Assembly (NCBI RefSeq): GCF_048265165.1
Contig: NZ_JBLXCD010000004.1
Coordinates: 186,001 to 250,000, forward strand
Source of the DNA: Oceanospirillum sp048265165
GTDB lineage: Bacteria; Pseudomonadota; Gammaproteobacteria; Pseudomonadales; Halomonadaceae
Length of the DNA stretch: 64,000 bases
Direction: 5' to 3'
The notes under the pieces were generated by a model. The model had not been told where the DNA came from. It did no database searches and saw nothing but the letters and a program-made list of their open reading frames with translations. Both the position numbers and the translations under genes were made by a program. Below, piece by piece: positions 7,869 to 16,302 of the stretch. Position 1 is the first letter of the stretch. Every line of letters starts with the position of its first letter.

Positions 7869-10418
7869 ATGACTCAAAGTATAAAACACAAGGTGGCCCG
7901 ATGGCCGATGGCTTTCAAGCTGTTGGCAAGGGAGTGGCGCTCCGGTGATCTGAACCTTTTGTTTACTGCATTGTTATTGGCTGTAATGACGGTGGCGCTT
8001 ACTGGTTTTATCGCAGACCGTCTGCAACGGGGTATGGAGCAACAGGCAGCCCAGTTAATGGGTGGTGATCTGGTTCTGCGTAGTCCCCGTGAAATTGATG
8101 CTCAGTGGTTACAGGAGGCCCGTGACCGGGGGCTTCAGGCGGTACCGACACTGGAATTTGCCAGTATGGTGGCCGGTGATAACGGTTTCCAGCTATCGGC
8201 GGTAAAAGCGGTTGCAAGTGGCTATCCGTTAAAAGGTGGTCTGGAGCTGGAAAAAGATTCCAGGGCACAATCCCAGGACGTGTCAGCAGATTATGTGGAC
8301 AGCGATGGCAGGCTACCGGCCTCCGGTGAAGTTTGGGTCGATCGCCGGTTGCTGACGGCGCTGAATGCCGCTATTGGTGGTGAAGTGGAGATTGGTCAGA
8401 AACTGTTCACCATTACTCGCATTATCCATAAAGAGCCGGATCGCAGCGGCGGATTTATGAGCCTGAATCCCCGCTCATTGATTAACTTTTCTGATGTGGC
8501 GGAAACAGGTGTTGTTCAGCCTGGTAGCCGTGTTCGCTTTCGCTACATGTTCGCTGGTGATTTGCCCTCCATCGATGCGTTTAAAGACTGGCTTGAACCT
8601 CAGTTGAAACCCTCGCACCGTTTGTTAGATATTCGGGAAGACCGGCCTTCTGTTGGTTCGGCTCTTGATCGGGCGCAGCGTTATCTGCAGCTGGCGAGTA
8701 TCGGAGCGGTTATTCTATCGGGTGTCGCTGTTGCAATGGCCGCTGGTCGTTTTGCCCGCCGTCGCCAGGATACTGTGGCCGTGATGGCGAGTTTTGGCTT
8801 TGCCGCTCCGGTTATGGGCGGTATTTATCTAAGGCTGTTACTGCTGTTAGGGATTGCTGCTGCTTTGTGTGGTGCATTGCTTGGTTTTATTCTGCAGATG
8901 ATCGGCACATCTATGGTGGCTGATCTACTGCCGGTTCATTTGCCACCAGCTGGTTGGCAGCCCTGGGGTTTGTCGGTTGGTACCGGTATTTTGTTGTTGA
9001 TGGGGTTTGCAGGCGCACCGTTACGTCAGTTGCGTAATGTGTCACCTCTGAGGGTGTTCCGGCGGGATCTGGAACTGGCCTCGCCATCCACTGTGATGGT
9101 TTATGGTTTGGCGCTGTTCGCTCTGGTGGTGATGATCTATTGGTATAGTGCTGATGCCCGGCTGACGCTATGGCTGACTTTGGGGTTAGTGGCTGTAATG
9201 GGATTGTCGGCGGTGCTGACGTTAGGCTTGTTCCGCTTGCTGAAGCTGGTTGGCCCTAAACTGCCGATGCGCCCTCGCCTGGCAGTGCGCAGCCTCTATA
9301 GCCATAAACAGACAGCATTACCTCAGGTAATGGCTTTTGGTTTGGTACTGATGGTTGTTGCCCTGGTCGCTTTAATCCGTAATGACCTGTTGGCCAGCTG
9401 GCAGCAGCAGCTGCCGCAAACGGCACCGAACTATTTTGCAATTAATATTCAACCTTTTGAGCGTCAGGATTTTGCAGCAAGGCTAGATCAGGCTGCGGTC
9501 AAGCGCTCGCCGCTGTACCCGATTGTTCGGGGGCGACTATCAGGAATTAACGGCCAGCCAGCCCGTGATGCTGTGCCTGATAATGCGAAAGAAGATAATG
9601 CATTGCACCGTGAGCTGAACCTGACCTGGCGCTCTGATCTGCCGGAGGATAATCAGATTATCTCTGGTCGCTGGTGGCGTGATGACTTTACGGCACAGCC
9701 CGGAGCTATTATTCCTCTGTCACTGGAAGCCGGTATGGCTGAGCGTCTGAATCTGGGCTTGGGCGACACGCTGAGCTTTGATCTTGCCGGGCAGATAGTA
9801 ACCGGCGAAGTGACCAATATTCGTCAGGTAAACTGGGATAATTTCCAGCCTAATTTTTATGTGATTGCGCCCCCCGGTGTGTTGGAAAACATGCCCCAGA
9901 CATTGCTGGCCAGCTTCTTTCTCTCGGATGAGCAGCGGCGTATTGTACCTGATCTGGTTAAGGCGTTTCCGGCGGTTTCCTTGCTGGATATCAGTCAGAT
10001 TCTGGCTCAGGTACGTCAGATTCTGGTTCAGGTCACATTGGCTATTGAAGTCATGCTGGGGTTCACTTTACTTAGTGGATTAGTGCTACTTTTGGCGGCT
10101 GTAAAAAACAGCCTGGACGAACGCCTGCGTGAGGGGGCACTCTACCGAACTCTGGGTGCTTCCGGTGCCATGATTCGAAGTATCCAGCGTTATGAGTTTG
10201 TGTTGCTGGGGGTTGTTGCCGGTTTGCTGGCGCTGATGGGGTCTGAGTTGACGGCGTATCTGCTGTATCTGAACCTGTTTGACTTGGACTATAGCCTAAG
10301 CTTTACTCATTGGCTGGTTCTACCGTTGTCCGGTGCGGTCATTATTACCTTGGCAGGCCTTTGGGGGACGCGATTTGTCGTCAGGCAGCCGCCGCTTCAG
10401 GTCTTACGTGCCGGATAA
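7869..10418 (+). CDS. ybbP: FtsX-like ABC transporter permease (YbbP-like)
   Basis: An 849-residue permease with an N-terminal membrane anchor (LLFTALLLAVMTVALTG). It has a large periplasmic domain, a central group of membrane segments around residues 275-470, a second periplasmic domain, and a final FtsX domain of three or four helices near residues 725-845. The duplicated FtsX layout and length match the YbbP family. The ATG at 7869 follows the ATPase stop immediately and has a GGGGAGG site within that gene's end, so translation is probably coupled. A hairpin terminator follows. Confidence 0.9.
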   Translation: MTQSIKHKVARWPMAFKLLAREWRSGDLNLLFTALLLAVMTVALTGFIADRLQRGMEQQAAQLMGGDLVLRSPREIDAQWLQEARDRGLQAVPTLEFASMVAGDNGFQLSAVKAVASGYPLKGGLELEKDSRAQSQDVSADYVDSDGRLPASGEVWVDRRLLTALNAAIGGEVEIGQKLFTITRIIHKEPDRSGGFMSLNPRSLINFSDVAETGVVQPGSRVRFRYMFAGDLPSIDAFKDWLEPQLKPSHRLLDIREDRPSVGSALDRAQRYLQLASIGAVILSGVAVAMAAGRFARRRQDTVAVMASFGFAAPVMGGIYLRLLLLLGIAAALCGALLGFILQMIGTSMVADLLPVHLPPAGWQPWGLSVGTGILLLMGFAGAPLRQLRNVSPLRVFRRDLELASPSTVMVYGLALFALVVMIYWYSADARLTLWLTLGLVAVMGLSAVLTLGLFRLLKLVGPKLPMRPRLAVRSLYSHKQTALPQVMAFGLVLMVVALVALIRNDLLASWQQQLPQTAPNYFAINIQPFERQDFAARLDQAAVKRSPLYPIVRGRLSGINGQPARDAVPDNAKEDNALHRELNLTWRSDLPEDNQIISGRWWRDDFTAQPGAIIPLSLEAGMAERLNLGLGDTLSFDLAGQIVTGEVTNIRQVNWDNFQPNFYVIAPPGVLENMPQTLLASFFLSDEQRRIVPDLVKAFPAVSLLDISQILAQVRQILVQVTLAIEVMLGFTLLSGLVLLLAAVKNSLDERLREGALYRTLGASGAMIRSIQRYEFVLLGVVAGLLALMGSELTAYLLYLNLFDLDYSLSFTHWLVLPLSGAVIITLAGLWGTRFVVRQPPLQVLRAG

Positions 10419-10419
10419 C

Positions 10420-10453
10420 AGACTTTTATGCCCGTGAGGCTGGAGTCTTTTTT
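10420..10453 (+). terminator. Intrinsic terminator after ybbP-like gene
   Basis: AGACT...AGTCT encloses an inner GCC/GGC pair and is followed by a run of seven T. It lies immediately after the permease stop. Confidence 0.55.
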
Positions 10454-10508
10454 GCATACCCTGCATTGAGTGTTTAGTAAGATAAAAAATACAAGGATAC
10501 TATAGGCC

Positions 10509-11999
10509 ATGAGCGCAGAGGCACGCCCCTATTCATCGGAAATTGCGTTACAAACAACCTCAACATCTGCTGAGAGTGAGCTGCCGGATACACCGGCTGC
10601 TCAGGCGGAGACAGATCCGGATGAAGCATTCGATAATACGGAGCTGGACGATCGTCGTTTTCCATCCAGTGGTGAGGGGTTTCCGGAATCTGTAACGGGA
10701 CTTCCTTTCAGAGTGCATCCGCGCCGTGAGGAGCTGTATAACGAACTACATGCCCGACCATTCCCTGTCGTGCAGACACCAGCCAGAGTCTCCCGGTTAG
10801 CAGTGTTGGTTCCTGAAGCAGATCGTCAGCGGGAATTTGCCCATCTGCAGAATCTCTGTCAGCGCTATGGTGTGAATATGCCTGCGGAGAACTGCAGTTT
10901 TTATCAGGCTGACTTTGGTAGTTTTCAATTCCGTTGTGGCCGCCATATGGAGTTTGTTACCTATACTTTTATTCGTCCGGACAGCGGTGATCAGCCCTTT
11001 ACGTCCACGGCTCTGGAACTGATACCTCAGGACTGGTTGCGTAACTTGCCGGGGGAAGTGGTGGCTGCGTTTCACATTGAGATGCTGGACACGGCTCAAT
11101 CAGCATTGAACCGGGAGCAACTAAAGACCTGTTTCGAAGGCCAGCGCCTGATTAGCGGCAGCCTGATGGATGGTGATGCTACTGTTTGGAGTGCCTTTCG
11201 GCTCCATGGCGATGGTTTTGGCCGCTTTTTGATCCATAACCACGGGCTGAATAATAACCAAGCGGGTCGACTGTTACAGCGGTTGGTTGAGATGGAGACT
11301 TATCGACTGATGGCTCTTCTGGCTCTGCCTGAAGCCCGCCGTTTAGGCCCCTCCCTGCAGGAGGTTGACCGGAAACTAGCGGCGATTATCGCCAGTGCAG
11401 CGGATATGAAGGATCATGCCGACGAACGTAAAATGTTAACAGACCTGTCCCAGTTAGCGGCCCAGGTGGAGCGTTGGCGTACGAATACCAACTATCGCTT
11501 TTCAGCGATGCGGGCTTATTACTCCCTTGTGATGAAGCGTATGGATGAGTTACGCGAACAGCAGGTGGAAAACTATTTCACCATTGGCTCTTTTCTTGAG
11601 CGCCGCCTGACGCCTGCTTTTAATACCTGTGAATCGATCAGCGAGCGGCTGGAAGATCTTGCGCGTCGTATTGAGCGTGCCGGAGATCTGTTGCAAACCC
11701 GTGTTGACCTTACTATTGAAGCCCAGAATCAGAGCCTTCTCTCGTCGATGGACCGCCGTGGCAAGCTGCAGATGCGGCTACAGGAAACGGTAGAAGGCCT
11801 TTCCATTGCGGCGATCAGCTATTATATGGTGAGTCTGATGAAGATTCTTGTGGGGGCTGCCTACAGTGCCGGGCTGCCTGTCAATAAAGACTTGATTACA
11901 GGGCTATCAGTGCCTGTGGTTGTCGGTTTGGTCTGGTGGCTGACCCACAGAGTGAAAAAAGCGATTATGAAGGCGAATAATTCTGAGCCGGATATCTGA
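10509..11999 (+). CDS. DUF3422 family membrane-anchored protein
   Basis: A 496-residue protein recognisable as DUF3422 from YNELHARPFP near residue 77 and the following AVLVPEADRQREFAHLQNLCQRYG block. It has a roughly 70-residue acidic, low-complexity N-terminus. A long helical middle region is rich in Glu, Arg and Gln (about 275-420, probably coiled coil). Two membrane helices close together at the C-terminus (near 438-458 and 465-482) are followed by a basic tail. The layout resembles an inner-membrane protein with a cytoplasmic helical domain. The function of the family is not known to me. It is flanked by terminators on both sides, so it is probably a single-gene unit. Confidence 0.85.
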   Translation: MSAEARPYSSEIALQTTSTSAESELPDTPAAQAETDPDEAFDNTELDDRRFPSSGEGFPESVTGLPFRVHPRREELYNELHARPFPVVQTPARVSRLAVLVPEADRQREFAHLQNLCQRYGVNMPAENCSFYQADFGSFQFRCGRHMEFVTYTFIRPDSGDQPFTSTALELIPQDWLRNLPGEVVAAFHIEMLDTAQSALNREQLKTCFEGQRLISGSLMDGDATVWSAFRLHGDGFGRFLIHNHGLNNNQAGRLLQRLVEMETYRLMALLALPEARRLGPSLQEVDRKLAAIIASAADMKDHADERKMLTDLSQLAAQVERWRTNTNYRFSAMRAYYSLVMKRMDELREQQVENYFTIGSFLERRLTPAFNTCESISERLEDLARRIERAGDLLQTRVDLTIEAQNQSLLSSMDRRGKLQMRLQETVEGLSIAAISYYMVSLMKILVGAAYSAGLPVNKDLITGLSVPVVVGLVWWLTHRVKKAIMKANNSEPDI

Positions 12000-12073
12000 C
12001 CGGGTACTCTGTTTATCACTAAAACCAAGTGTTGTACTGGGGATTGATTTTTGCCCTGTTAACGTTAAAGTGA

Positions 12074-12098
12074 GGCCAGCTAATGCTGGCCTTAATTA
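12074..12098 (+). terminator. Intrinsic terminator after DUF3422 gene
   Basis: GGCCAGC / GGCTGGCC-type perfect 7-bp stem with a TAAT loop, followed by TTAATTATT. It lies 75 bp after the stop and 51 bp before bolA. Confidence 0.65.
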
Positions 12099-12148
12099 TT
12101 GTCAGCTGCTTTTGAGTCTCATCCGCTTACCTTAAACAGGATCTTTTT

Positions 12149-12466
12149 ATGTCTGTACAAACCTTGATTGAAAGCAAGCTGACAGAGCAGCTGTCACCTC
12201 AGGTTATCCTTGTAGAAAATGAAAGCCATAAACACAGTCGTGGTGAGAACTCGCATTTTAAGCTGACACTGGTTTCTGATGTATTCACGGGTTTGCGTCC
12301 GGTACAGCGCCACCAGAAAGTATATGGTGTTTTGAGTGCAGAGCTGGAAGCAGGTGTTCATGCTCTGGCGATCCATGCTTACACGCCGGAAGAATGGCAA
12401 AGCCGGGGCGAAGATGTGCCCGTTTCTCCGAACTGTCTGGGTGGCAGCAAGCACGATAAGCCGTAG
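12149..12466 (+). CDS. bolA: BolA family protein
   Basis: A 105-residue single-domain BolA protein. The class II KH-like core shows the family pattern: FTGLRPVQRHQKVYGVL followed by VHALAIHAYTPEEW. The loop histidine (H in HKHSRGENSHF) and the C-terminal histidine that bind a shared [2Fe-2S] cluster with monothiol glutaredoxins are present. BolA links iron-sulphur status to stress morphology and transcription control. The sequence fits true BolA rather than the shorter IbaG paralogue. It ends two bases from the opposing slyX stop, with no terminator in the gap. Confidence 0.92.
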   Translation: MSVQTLIESKLTEQLSPQVILVENESHKHSRGENSHFKLTLVSDVFTGLRPVQRHQKVYGVLSAELEAGVHALAIHAYTPEEWQSRGEDVPVSPNCLGGSKHDKP

Positions 12467-12468
12467 GC

Positions 12469-12687
12469 TTAATAATGGGGAGGTAACTCTCTTGCCGGAT
12501 CGAAGTTTTCAATTCCGGCACTGTCCTGATCCCCTTTTTCTTTCAGCTCGTTATAGACCTGTCGGATCGACTCTTCCAGTAGTTGAATCCTCTTATCCTG
12601 TTCGGTGATTACTTTATTCAGTGCTTCTATGGTATCGTCCTGAAAGGCGAGCTTAATTTCCAGTTCGTCGATTCTGTCTTCTGGCAT
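12469..12687 (-). CDS. slyX: SlyX family protein
   Basis: A 72-residue protein that is nearly all one coiled coil (residues 1-50, regular heptads of Ile/Leu). It ends in the conserved PPHY tail that marks the SlyX family. The biochemical function is unknown; it is commonly found as a small gammaproteobacterial protein. It is convergent with bolA at a 2-bp distance. Upstream lies a short palindrome-rich stretch, GGCACTTCAAGTGCC at about 12718-12733 and GCTCT/AGAGC around 12740-12755. Confidence 0.9.
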   Translation of the reverse strand: MPEDRIDELEIKLAFQDDTIEALNKVITEQDKRIQLLEESIRQVYNELKEKGDQDSAGIENFDPARELPPHY

Positions 12688-12944
12688 GTTTTGATTCCTG
12701 ACAAGGGTTGGGACTCAGGCACTTCAAGTGCCAGGGATGCTCTGTATAATAGAGCATTGCATAGTAGCGACAAGATGAAGTCTTCTATAACCAGCCTTCT
12801 ATACCACAGCCCAGCTGGTTTTTACTTCATTTTATTGCTTTGAAGAACCATGGGAAAGCACTCGTTAAAGACTGGCTGGAGTGTTAGTTCTTTGTTTTTT
12901 AAGTGAATTATTAATAATAACTAATTGTTTATGAGAGAGTAAGT

Positions 12945-13376
12945 ATGAGCAAAAATTCCTTTGTTCGTTGTGTGTTAATCAGTGTGGTGATGGCCATTGT
13001 AGGGCCGTTTATTCTCGACCTGGCAACTCAGGCCGGTGAACAGGGATTGCGTGCTAGCGGACATTATGTACCGGCGGCCGTTATCTTTTTTCTGACCACC
13101 TTCTTAGGCACTGCGGTTCTGAATTACCTGACGCCTCAATTGGCAAATATTGCTAATGATGAGAACGATGATCGTGAAATGGGTACCGTTAAATGGTTTA
13201 ACGTTTCCAAAGGCTTTGGCTTTATTACCCGTGACTCCGGAGGTGATGTATTTGTTCACTTTCGTTCGATCCGTGGTACTGGCCATCGTTCTCTGGCAGA
13301 GGGGCAGCGCGTTCGTTTTGCTATTATCCAGAGTGACAAAGGTATGCAAGCTGAGGACGTAACTGTTATCAGCTAA
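12945..13376 (+). CDS. Membrane-anchored cold-shock-domain protein
   Basis: A 143-residue two-part protein. Residues 6-27 and 42-63 are hydrophobic membrane segments joined by a short loop. After an acidic linker (NDENDDRE, 71-78) comes a complete cold-shock domain (79-143), starting GTVKWFNVSKGFGFI with RNP1 (KGFGFI, 89-94) and RNP2 (VFVHF, 102-106). Aromatic nucleic-acid contacts W84, F85, F91, F93, F103 and F106 are retained. Soluble CspA proteins bind single-stranded RNA or DNA; here the domain would sit on the inner membrane, probably facing the cytoplasm. A GAGAGAG site precedes the ATG and a strong terminator follows. The 257-bp upstream region is AT-rich near the start, as in cold-shock leaders. 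Confidence 0.9.
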   Translation: MSKNSFVRCVLISVVMAIVGPFILDLATQAGEQGLRASGHYVPAAVIFFLTTFLGTAVLNYLTPQLANIANDENDDREMGTVKWFNVSKGFGFITRDSGGDVFVHFRSIRGTGHRSLAEGQRVRFAIIQSDKGMQAEDVTVIS

Positions 13377-13401
13377 TACCCGACGCAACCTGTCTTTGAA
13401 G

Positions 13402-13446
13402 ATACCCGGCACTTCCCATTAAGATGAAGTGACCGGGTATTTTTTT
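13402..13446 (+). terminator. Strong intrinsic terminator after the cold-shock gene
   Basis: ATACCCGG-CACTTC pairs with GAAGTG-ACCGGGTAT to make a long stem, followed by seven T. It starts 26 bp after the stop. Confidence 0.9.
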
Positions 13447-13512
13447 GCATGTTTTTCAGCACGTTGACTATGCTGTCAGGAGCTTGGTTTTATTTTGTTC
13501 AGGAGGTTGTTC

Positions 13513-13929
13513 GTGGCGGCACCCCTTCCTAATATTCCTTTTCCTGTGCGCAGGCCCTGTCCTCAGGGGATCTGTGTTTGTGGTCATCGGGCGTTGCTGG
13601 AGAGTGGTACCGGTGATATCCGGATTCTTCGTCTTACTCTGATGGAAGAGAAGCGATTAATCGATCGACTGGAAGCTGTCTGCGATTTTGATGACCTGCA
13701 GAAAATGCTGCATCTGATGGATGAGCAGCTGGGGATCAGGTTGGAAATTACACCAGGCTATACCGAAGTTCGCAGTGTCCGGGGTTTGAGGATAACTTTT
13801 CAGGAGCAGCGGGGCTTATGTCGAAAAACGCAAAAAAAGATTCCAGCTGCGATACGTCGCTGCCTGAGCGATAAACCTAAAATATTGTATCGCCTGCTCG
13901 ATAGCTTCGATCTCTTTCGGGCGTTGTGA
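13513..13929 (+). CDS. Conserved protein of unknown function with C-x4-C-x-C motif
   Basis: A 138-residue soluble protein I do not recognise by function. The N-terminus has a cysteine cluster, PCPQGICVCG (C16, C21, C23), and the C-terminal half adds C103 and C117 in GLCRKT and RRCL. The middle is a mixed alpha/beta region rich in Leu, Glu and Arg. The cysteine spacing could bind a metal or an iron-sulphur cluster, but this is inference. The GTG start at 13513 has a perfect AGGAGG six bases upstream and is preferred to the TTG 18 bp earlier. I have an impression that similar proteins occur in pseudomonads, without certainty. A terminator follows. Confidence 0.75.
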   Translation: MAAPLPNIPFPVRRPCPQGICVCGHRALLESGTGDIRILRLTLMEEKRLIDRLEAVCDFDDLQKMLHLMDEQLGIRLEITPGYTEVRSVRGLRITFQEQRGLCRKTQKKIPAAIRRCLSDKPKILYRLLDSFDLFRAL

Positions 13930-14010
13930 TATCTCTTTCCTGAAATTGGCTTATCGTCTTCTGCAAAGTCGCTTATCAGTATATAGGTTGTAAGGGCGTT
14001 GAGAAAAAAA

Positions 14011-14040
14011 CCGAAGCGGATTGGCTTCGGCCTTTGTTTT
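14011..14040. terminator. Intrinsic terminator between convergent unknown genes
   Basis: CCGAAGC / GCTTCGG stem with a 6-base loop, followed by CCTTTGTTTTT on the plus strand. An A-run precedes it, so it may also work for the minus-strand gene ending at 14074. Confidence 0.8.
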
Positions 14041-14073
14041 TAAGCTGCAAGATCTCTGACCAGTTACTGGCTT

Positions 14074-14463
14074 TTAGTCCGGCCAGCTGATCTCACCTTC
14101 ACCTTTCTTGCTGATTTGCCACCAGAGGTCTATGGGTTGGTCCGGCTCCCAGGATCCCACTGAGCAACGAATGGTGCGATTAAAGAAAGCAAAGGCTGCT
14201 CTTGCGCACTCTATATCGGTTGCCCAACCACTTTCCGGGCTGTCGAACCAGATGCTCCAGTATTTACCGGCAGCTTTTTCTACTACATGGACAGGTACTT
14301 CAGTGCCGTCGGCTTTAACCGCCTGATAGAGCAGAGTGCGTTTATCCAAACGTTTAGGCTCGGAATAGTTGGCGAACAGCTCTTTAAACCAGCTCTCGAT
14401 GGTTTCCAGGTCCGGGTCCTGCACGTAGATTTCGATATCGGGAAAAGCTTCAGTTGTCATCAT
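14074..14463 (-). CDS. Conserved hypothetical protein after dapE
   Basis: A 129-residue soluble acidic protein not assigned to a family. Visible features are a beta-alpha start (DIEIYVQDPDLETIESWFKELF) and a tryptophan-rich second half (KYWSIWFDSP, GSWEPDQPIDLWWQI). It has no signal peptide or membrane segment. Its start overlaps the 3' end of the preceding small membrane gene by 14 bp, so the two are probably translated together at the end of the dapE unit. A function in lysine synthesis cannot be inferred from position alone. Confidence 0.7.
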   Translation of the reverse strand: MMTTEAFPDIEIYVQDPDLETIESWFKELFANYSEPKRLDKRTLLYQAVKADGTEVPVHVVEKAAGKYWSIWFDSPESGWATDIECARAAFAFFNRTIRCSVGSWEPDQPIDLWWQISKKGEGEISWPD

Positions 14464-14761
14464 TTTGATCCGTTCTTTTTTCTGAGCGGGATGGTTTATC
14501 TACATCCGTACTCAGAAAGCGATAAATACGAAAAGCGCTTAAACCAAGGTACCCCAGCAGCCCCAGCATCGCACCTATTCCCATGGTGATCAGAGAGAGT
14601 AAGGCTACCAGTTCACGTCGCAATGGCTCAAGATGAGTGGCACCTTCAGCCCACATCAGCATACCAGCACCAACAAAAAAGATGATGGTGCCTATGGTCA
14701 CCCGCCGTAGGTTCAGGCGGGTATCCTGTGACATCTTGATCAGGCGTTGTTTCAGGCTCAT
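14450..14761 (-). CDS. Small two-helix membrane protein downstream of dapE
   Basis: A 103-residue protein with two membrane segments (about residues 22-40, IGTIIFFVGAGMLMW, and 52-72, LVALLSLITMGIGAMLGLLGYLG). The N-terminus is basic (MSLKQRLIKMSQDTRLNLRR) and the polar tail is charged. The family is not recognised. It starts 31 bp after the dapE stop on the same strand and overlaps the next gene by 14 bp, forming a three-gene unit. There is no strong ribosome site. Confidence 0.65.
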   Translation of the reverse strand: MSLKQRLIKMSQDTRLNLRRVTIGTIIFFVGAGMLMWAEGATHLEPLRRELVALLSLITMGIGAMLGLLGYLGLSAFRIYRFLSTDVDKPSRSEKRTDQNDDN

Positions 14762-14791
14762 GTCGGCTGGCTTGTCTGCAGAGTGGGCTGA

Positions 14792-15940
14792 TCAGGTCAG
14801 CAAGCGAGCCATCACACCCTGGTAGATGCCCGTCAGCTTGTTCAGGTCATTCGCCAGAATATGCTCGTTTACCTTGTGAATAGTGGCGTTACAAGGGCCT
14901 AATTCAACCACCTGCGTTCCGGTTGGCGCAATAAAACGACCATCGGAAGTGCCCCCTGAGGTTGATAGTTCTGTAGTGATGTTGGTCGCTTCCAGAATGG
15001 CACTGCGACAAGCATCAACCAGGTCTCCTTCAGGCGTCAGAAATGGTAGACCATTCAGGGTCCACTGCAGATCATATTCCAGTCCATGTCTGTCCAGAGT
15101 GCTGTGAACTCGTTGCTTGATCTGATCAGCAGTTAGCTCAGTTGAGAAGCGAAAGTTAAACACAACCTCAACATCACCGGGAATTACGTTGGTGGCACCG
15201 GTGCCACCATTGATATTTGAGATCTGAAAGCTGGTGGCCGGAAAGTACTCGTTACCTGCGTCCCAATGCTCCGTAGAAAGCTCCGCCAGAGCAGGGGCAA
15301 CCTGATGAATAGGGTTACGCGCCAGATGTGGATAAGCCACATGGCCCTGAACACCTTTTACCAGCAGCTTAGCGCCCAGAGAACCGCGTCGGCCATTCTT
15401 GATGATATCGCCGGTATGATGGGTACTGGACGGTTCACCAACGATGCACCAGGTCATTTTTTCATTACGGGCTTCAAGGTGTTCAACCACCTTTACTGTG
15501 CCATTAACAGCGGGGCCTTCTTCATCGGAAGTGATCAGGAAAGCGATAGAGCCTTTGTGATTCGGGTTTGCAGCGACAAACTCTTCACAGGCGACAACCA
15601 TAGAGGCTAGGCTACCCTTCATATCCGCCGCACCGCGACCATAGAGCATGCCCTTTTCGTCAATGACTGGCTCAAAGGGGCCGTGTTTCCAGTTTGCCTC
15701 AGGGCCGGTGGGAACAACATCTGTATGGCCGGCAAAGGCTAACACAGGAACTTCAGTACCGCGTCGGGCCCAGAAGTTATCCACATTGCCAAAGCGCAGG
15801 CGCTCAACGTTGAAGCCAATTGCTTCCAGGCGCTCAATCATCAATTCCTGACAGCCGGCATCTTCCGGCGTAACCGAGTGGCGGCTGATAAGGTCGAAAG
15901 CGAGTTGTAGTGTTGGCGTCAACGCTTCGGTCTGGGACAT
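14792..15940 (-). CDS. dapE: Succinyl-diaminopimelate desuccinylase
   Basis: A 382-residue M20 metallopeptidase. It hydrolyses N-succinyl-LL-diaminopimelate to LL-diaminopimelate and succinate in the cytoplasm. Metal and catalytic residues are visible: H72 and D74 in FAGHTDVVPTG, D106 in GRGAADMKGS, and the E140-E141 pair in TSDEEGP; SGGTSDGRF and the last His block follow. The ATG at 15940 is chosen because it matches the family N-terminus (LIxRxSVTPxDAGCQ); a TTG 30 bp earlier is possible. It is the first gene of a unit with two small unknown genes. dapD and dapC lie upstream on the same strand, giving the full succinylase branch nearby. Confidence 0.95.
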   Translation of the reverse strand: MSQTEALTPTLQLAFDLISRHSVTPEDAGCQELMIERLEAIGFNVERLRFGNVDNFWARRGTEVPVLAFAGHTDVVPTGPEANWKHGPFEPVIDEKGMLYGRGAADMKGSLASMVVACEEFVAANPNHKGSIAFLITSDEEGPAVNGTVKVVEHLEARNEKMTWCIVGEPSSTHHTGDIIKNGRRGSLGAKLLVKGVQGHVAYPHLARNPIHQVAPALAELSTEHWDAGNEYFPATSFQISNINGGTGATNVIPGDVEVVFNFRFSTELTADQIKQRVHSTLDRHGLEYDLQWTLNGLPFLTPEGDLVDACRSAILEATNITTELSTSGGTSDGRFIAPTGTQVVELGPCNATIHKVNEHILANDLNKLTGIYQGVMARLLT

Positions 15941-16232
15941 GGGTGGCTGTTCCTGTGGCTGGCTAAACAATAGGGGTTTTTCTGGTACTTATAATCAGCC
16001 CGCCATGATACCGGAAAGAGATGGTCTTGTAATGAGGCAGCCTGTGTACAGGGCTAAGAGCAAATATTTTATGCAGACAAAGTGGGAGGTGGATGAAGTG
16101 GTGTGAATGTTTATTAACTGAAAGTATGTCTGACCTCTACTTTGCCTGATTGACGGAAAAGCAGTCTGTTCAAAAAACAACCAAACTTCTGTATATGGCA
16201 TAAATACGACAGTTCGTCAGGTTATCTCCAGT

Positions 16233-16267
16233 TTATCCACAGTGATCCTCAACAGGATTGTGGGTAA
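16233..16267. promoter_or_regulatory. Inverted pair of DnaA-box-like sites
   Basis: TTATCCACA at 16233-16241 fits the DnaA-box consensus TTWTNCACA exactly. TGTGGGTAA at 16259-16267 is the reverse complement of TTACCCACA, one mismatch from the consensus. The two face each other across GTGATCCTcaacAGGAT, which can fold into an imperfect hairpin. DnaA binding is inferred from sequence only. Confidence 0.45.
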
Positions 16268-16302
16268 GTTTTTGTCTTGAATTATCAGAGCCAGGAAATA
16301 AA

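Noticed and set aside
15995..16201. 68-codon minus-strand open frame between dapE and dapD
   Set aside because: No ribosome site, unusual composition and no recognisable motif; the region is better explained as promoter and terminator sequence.
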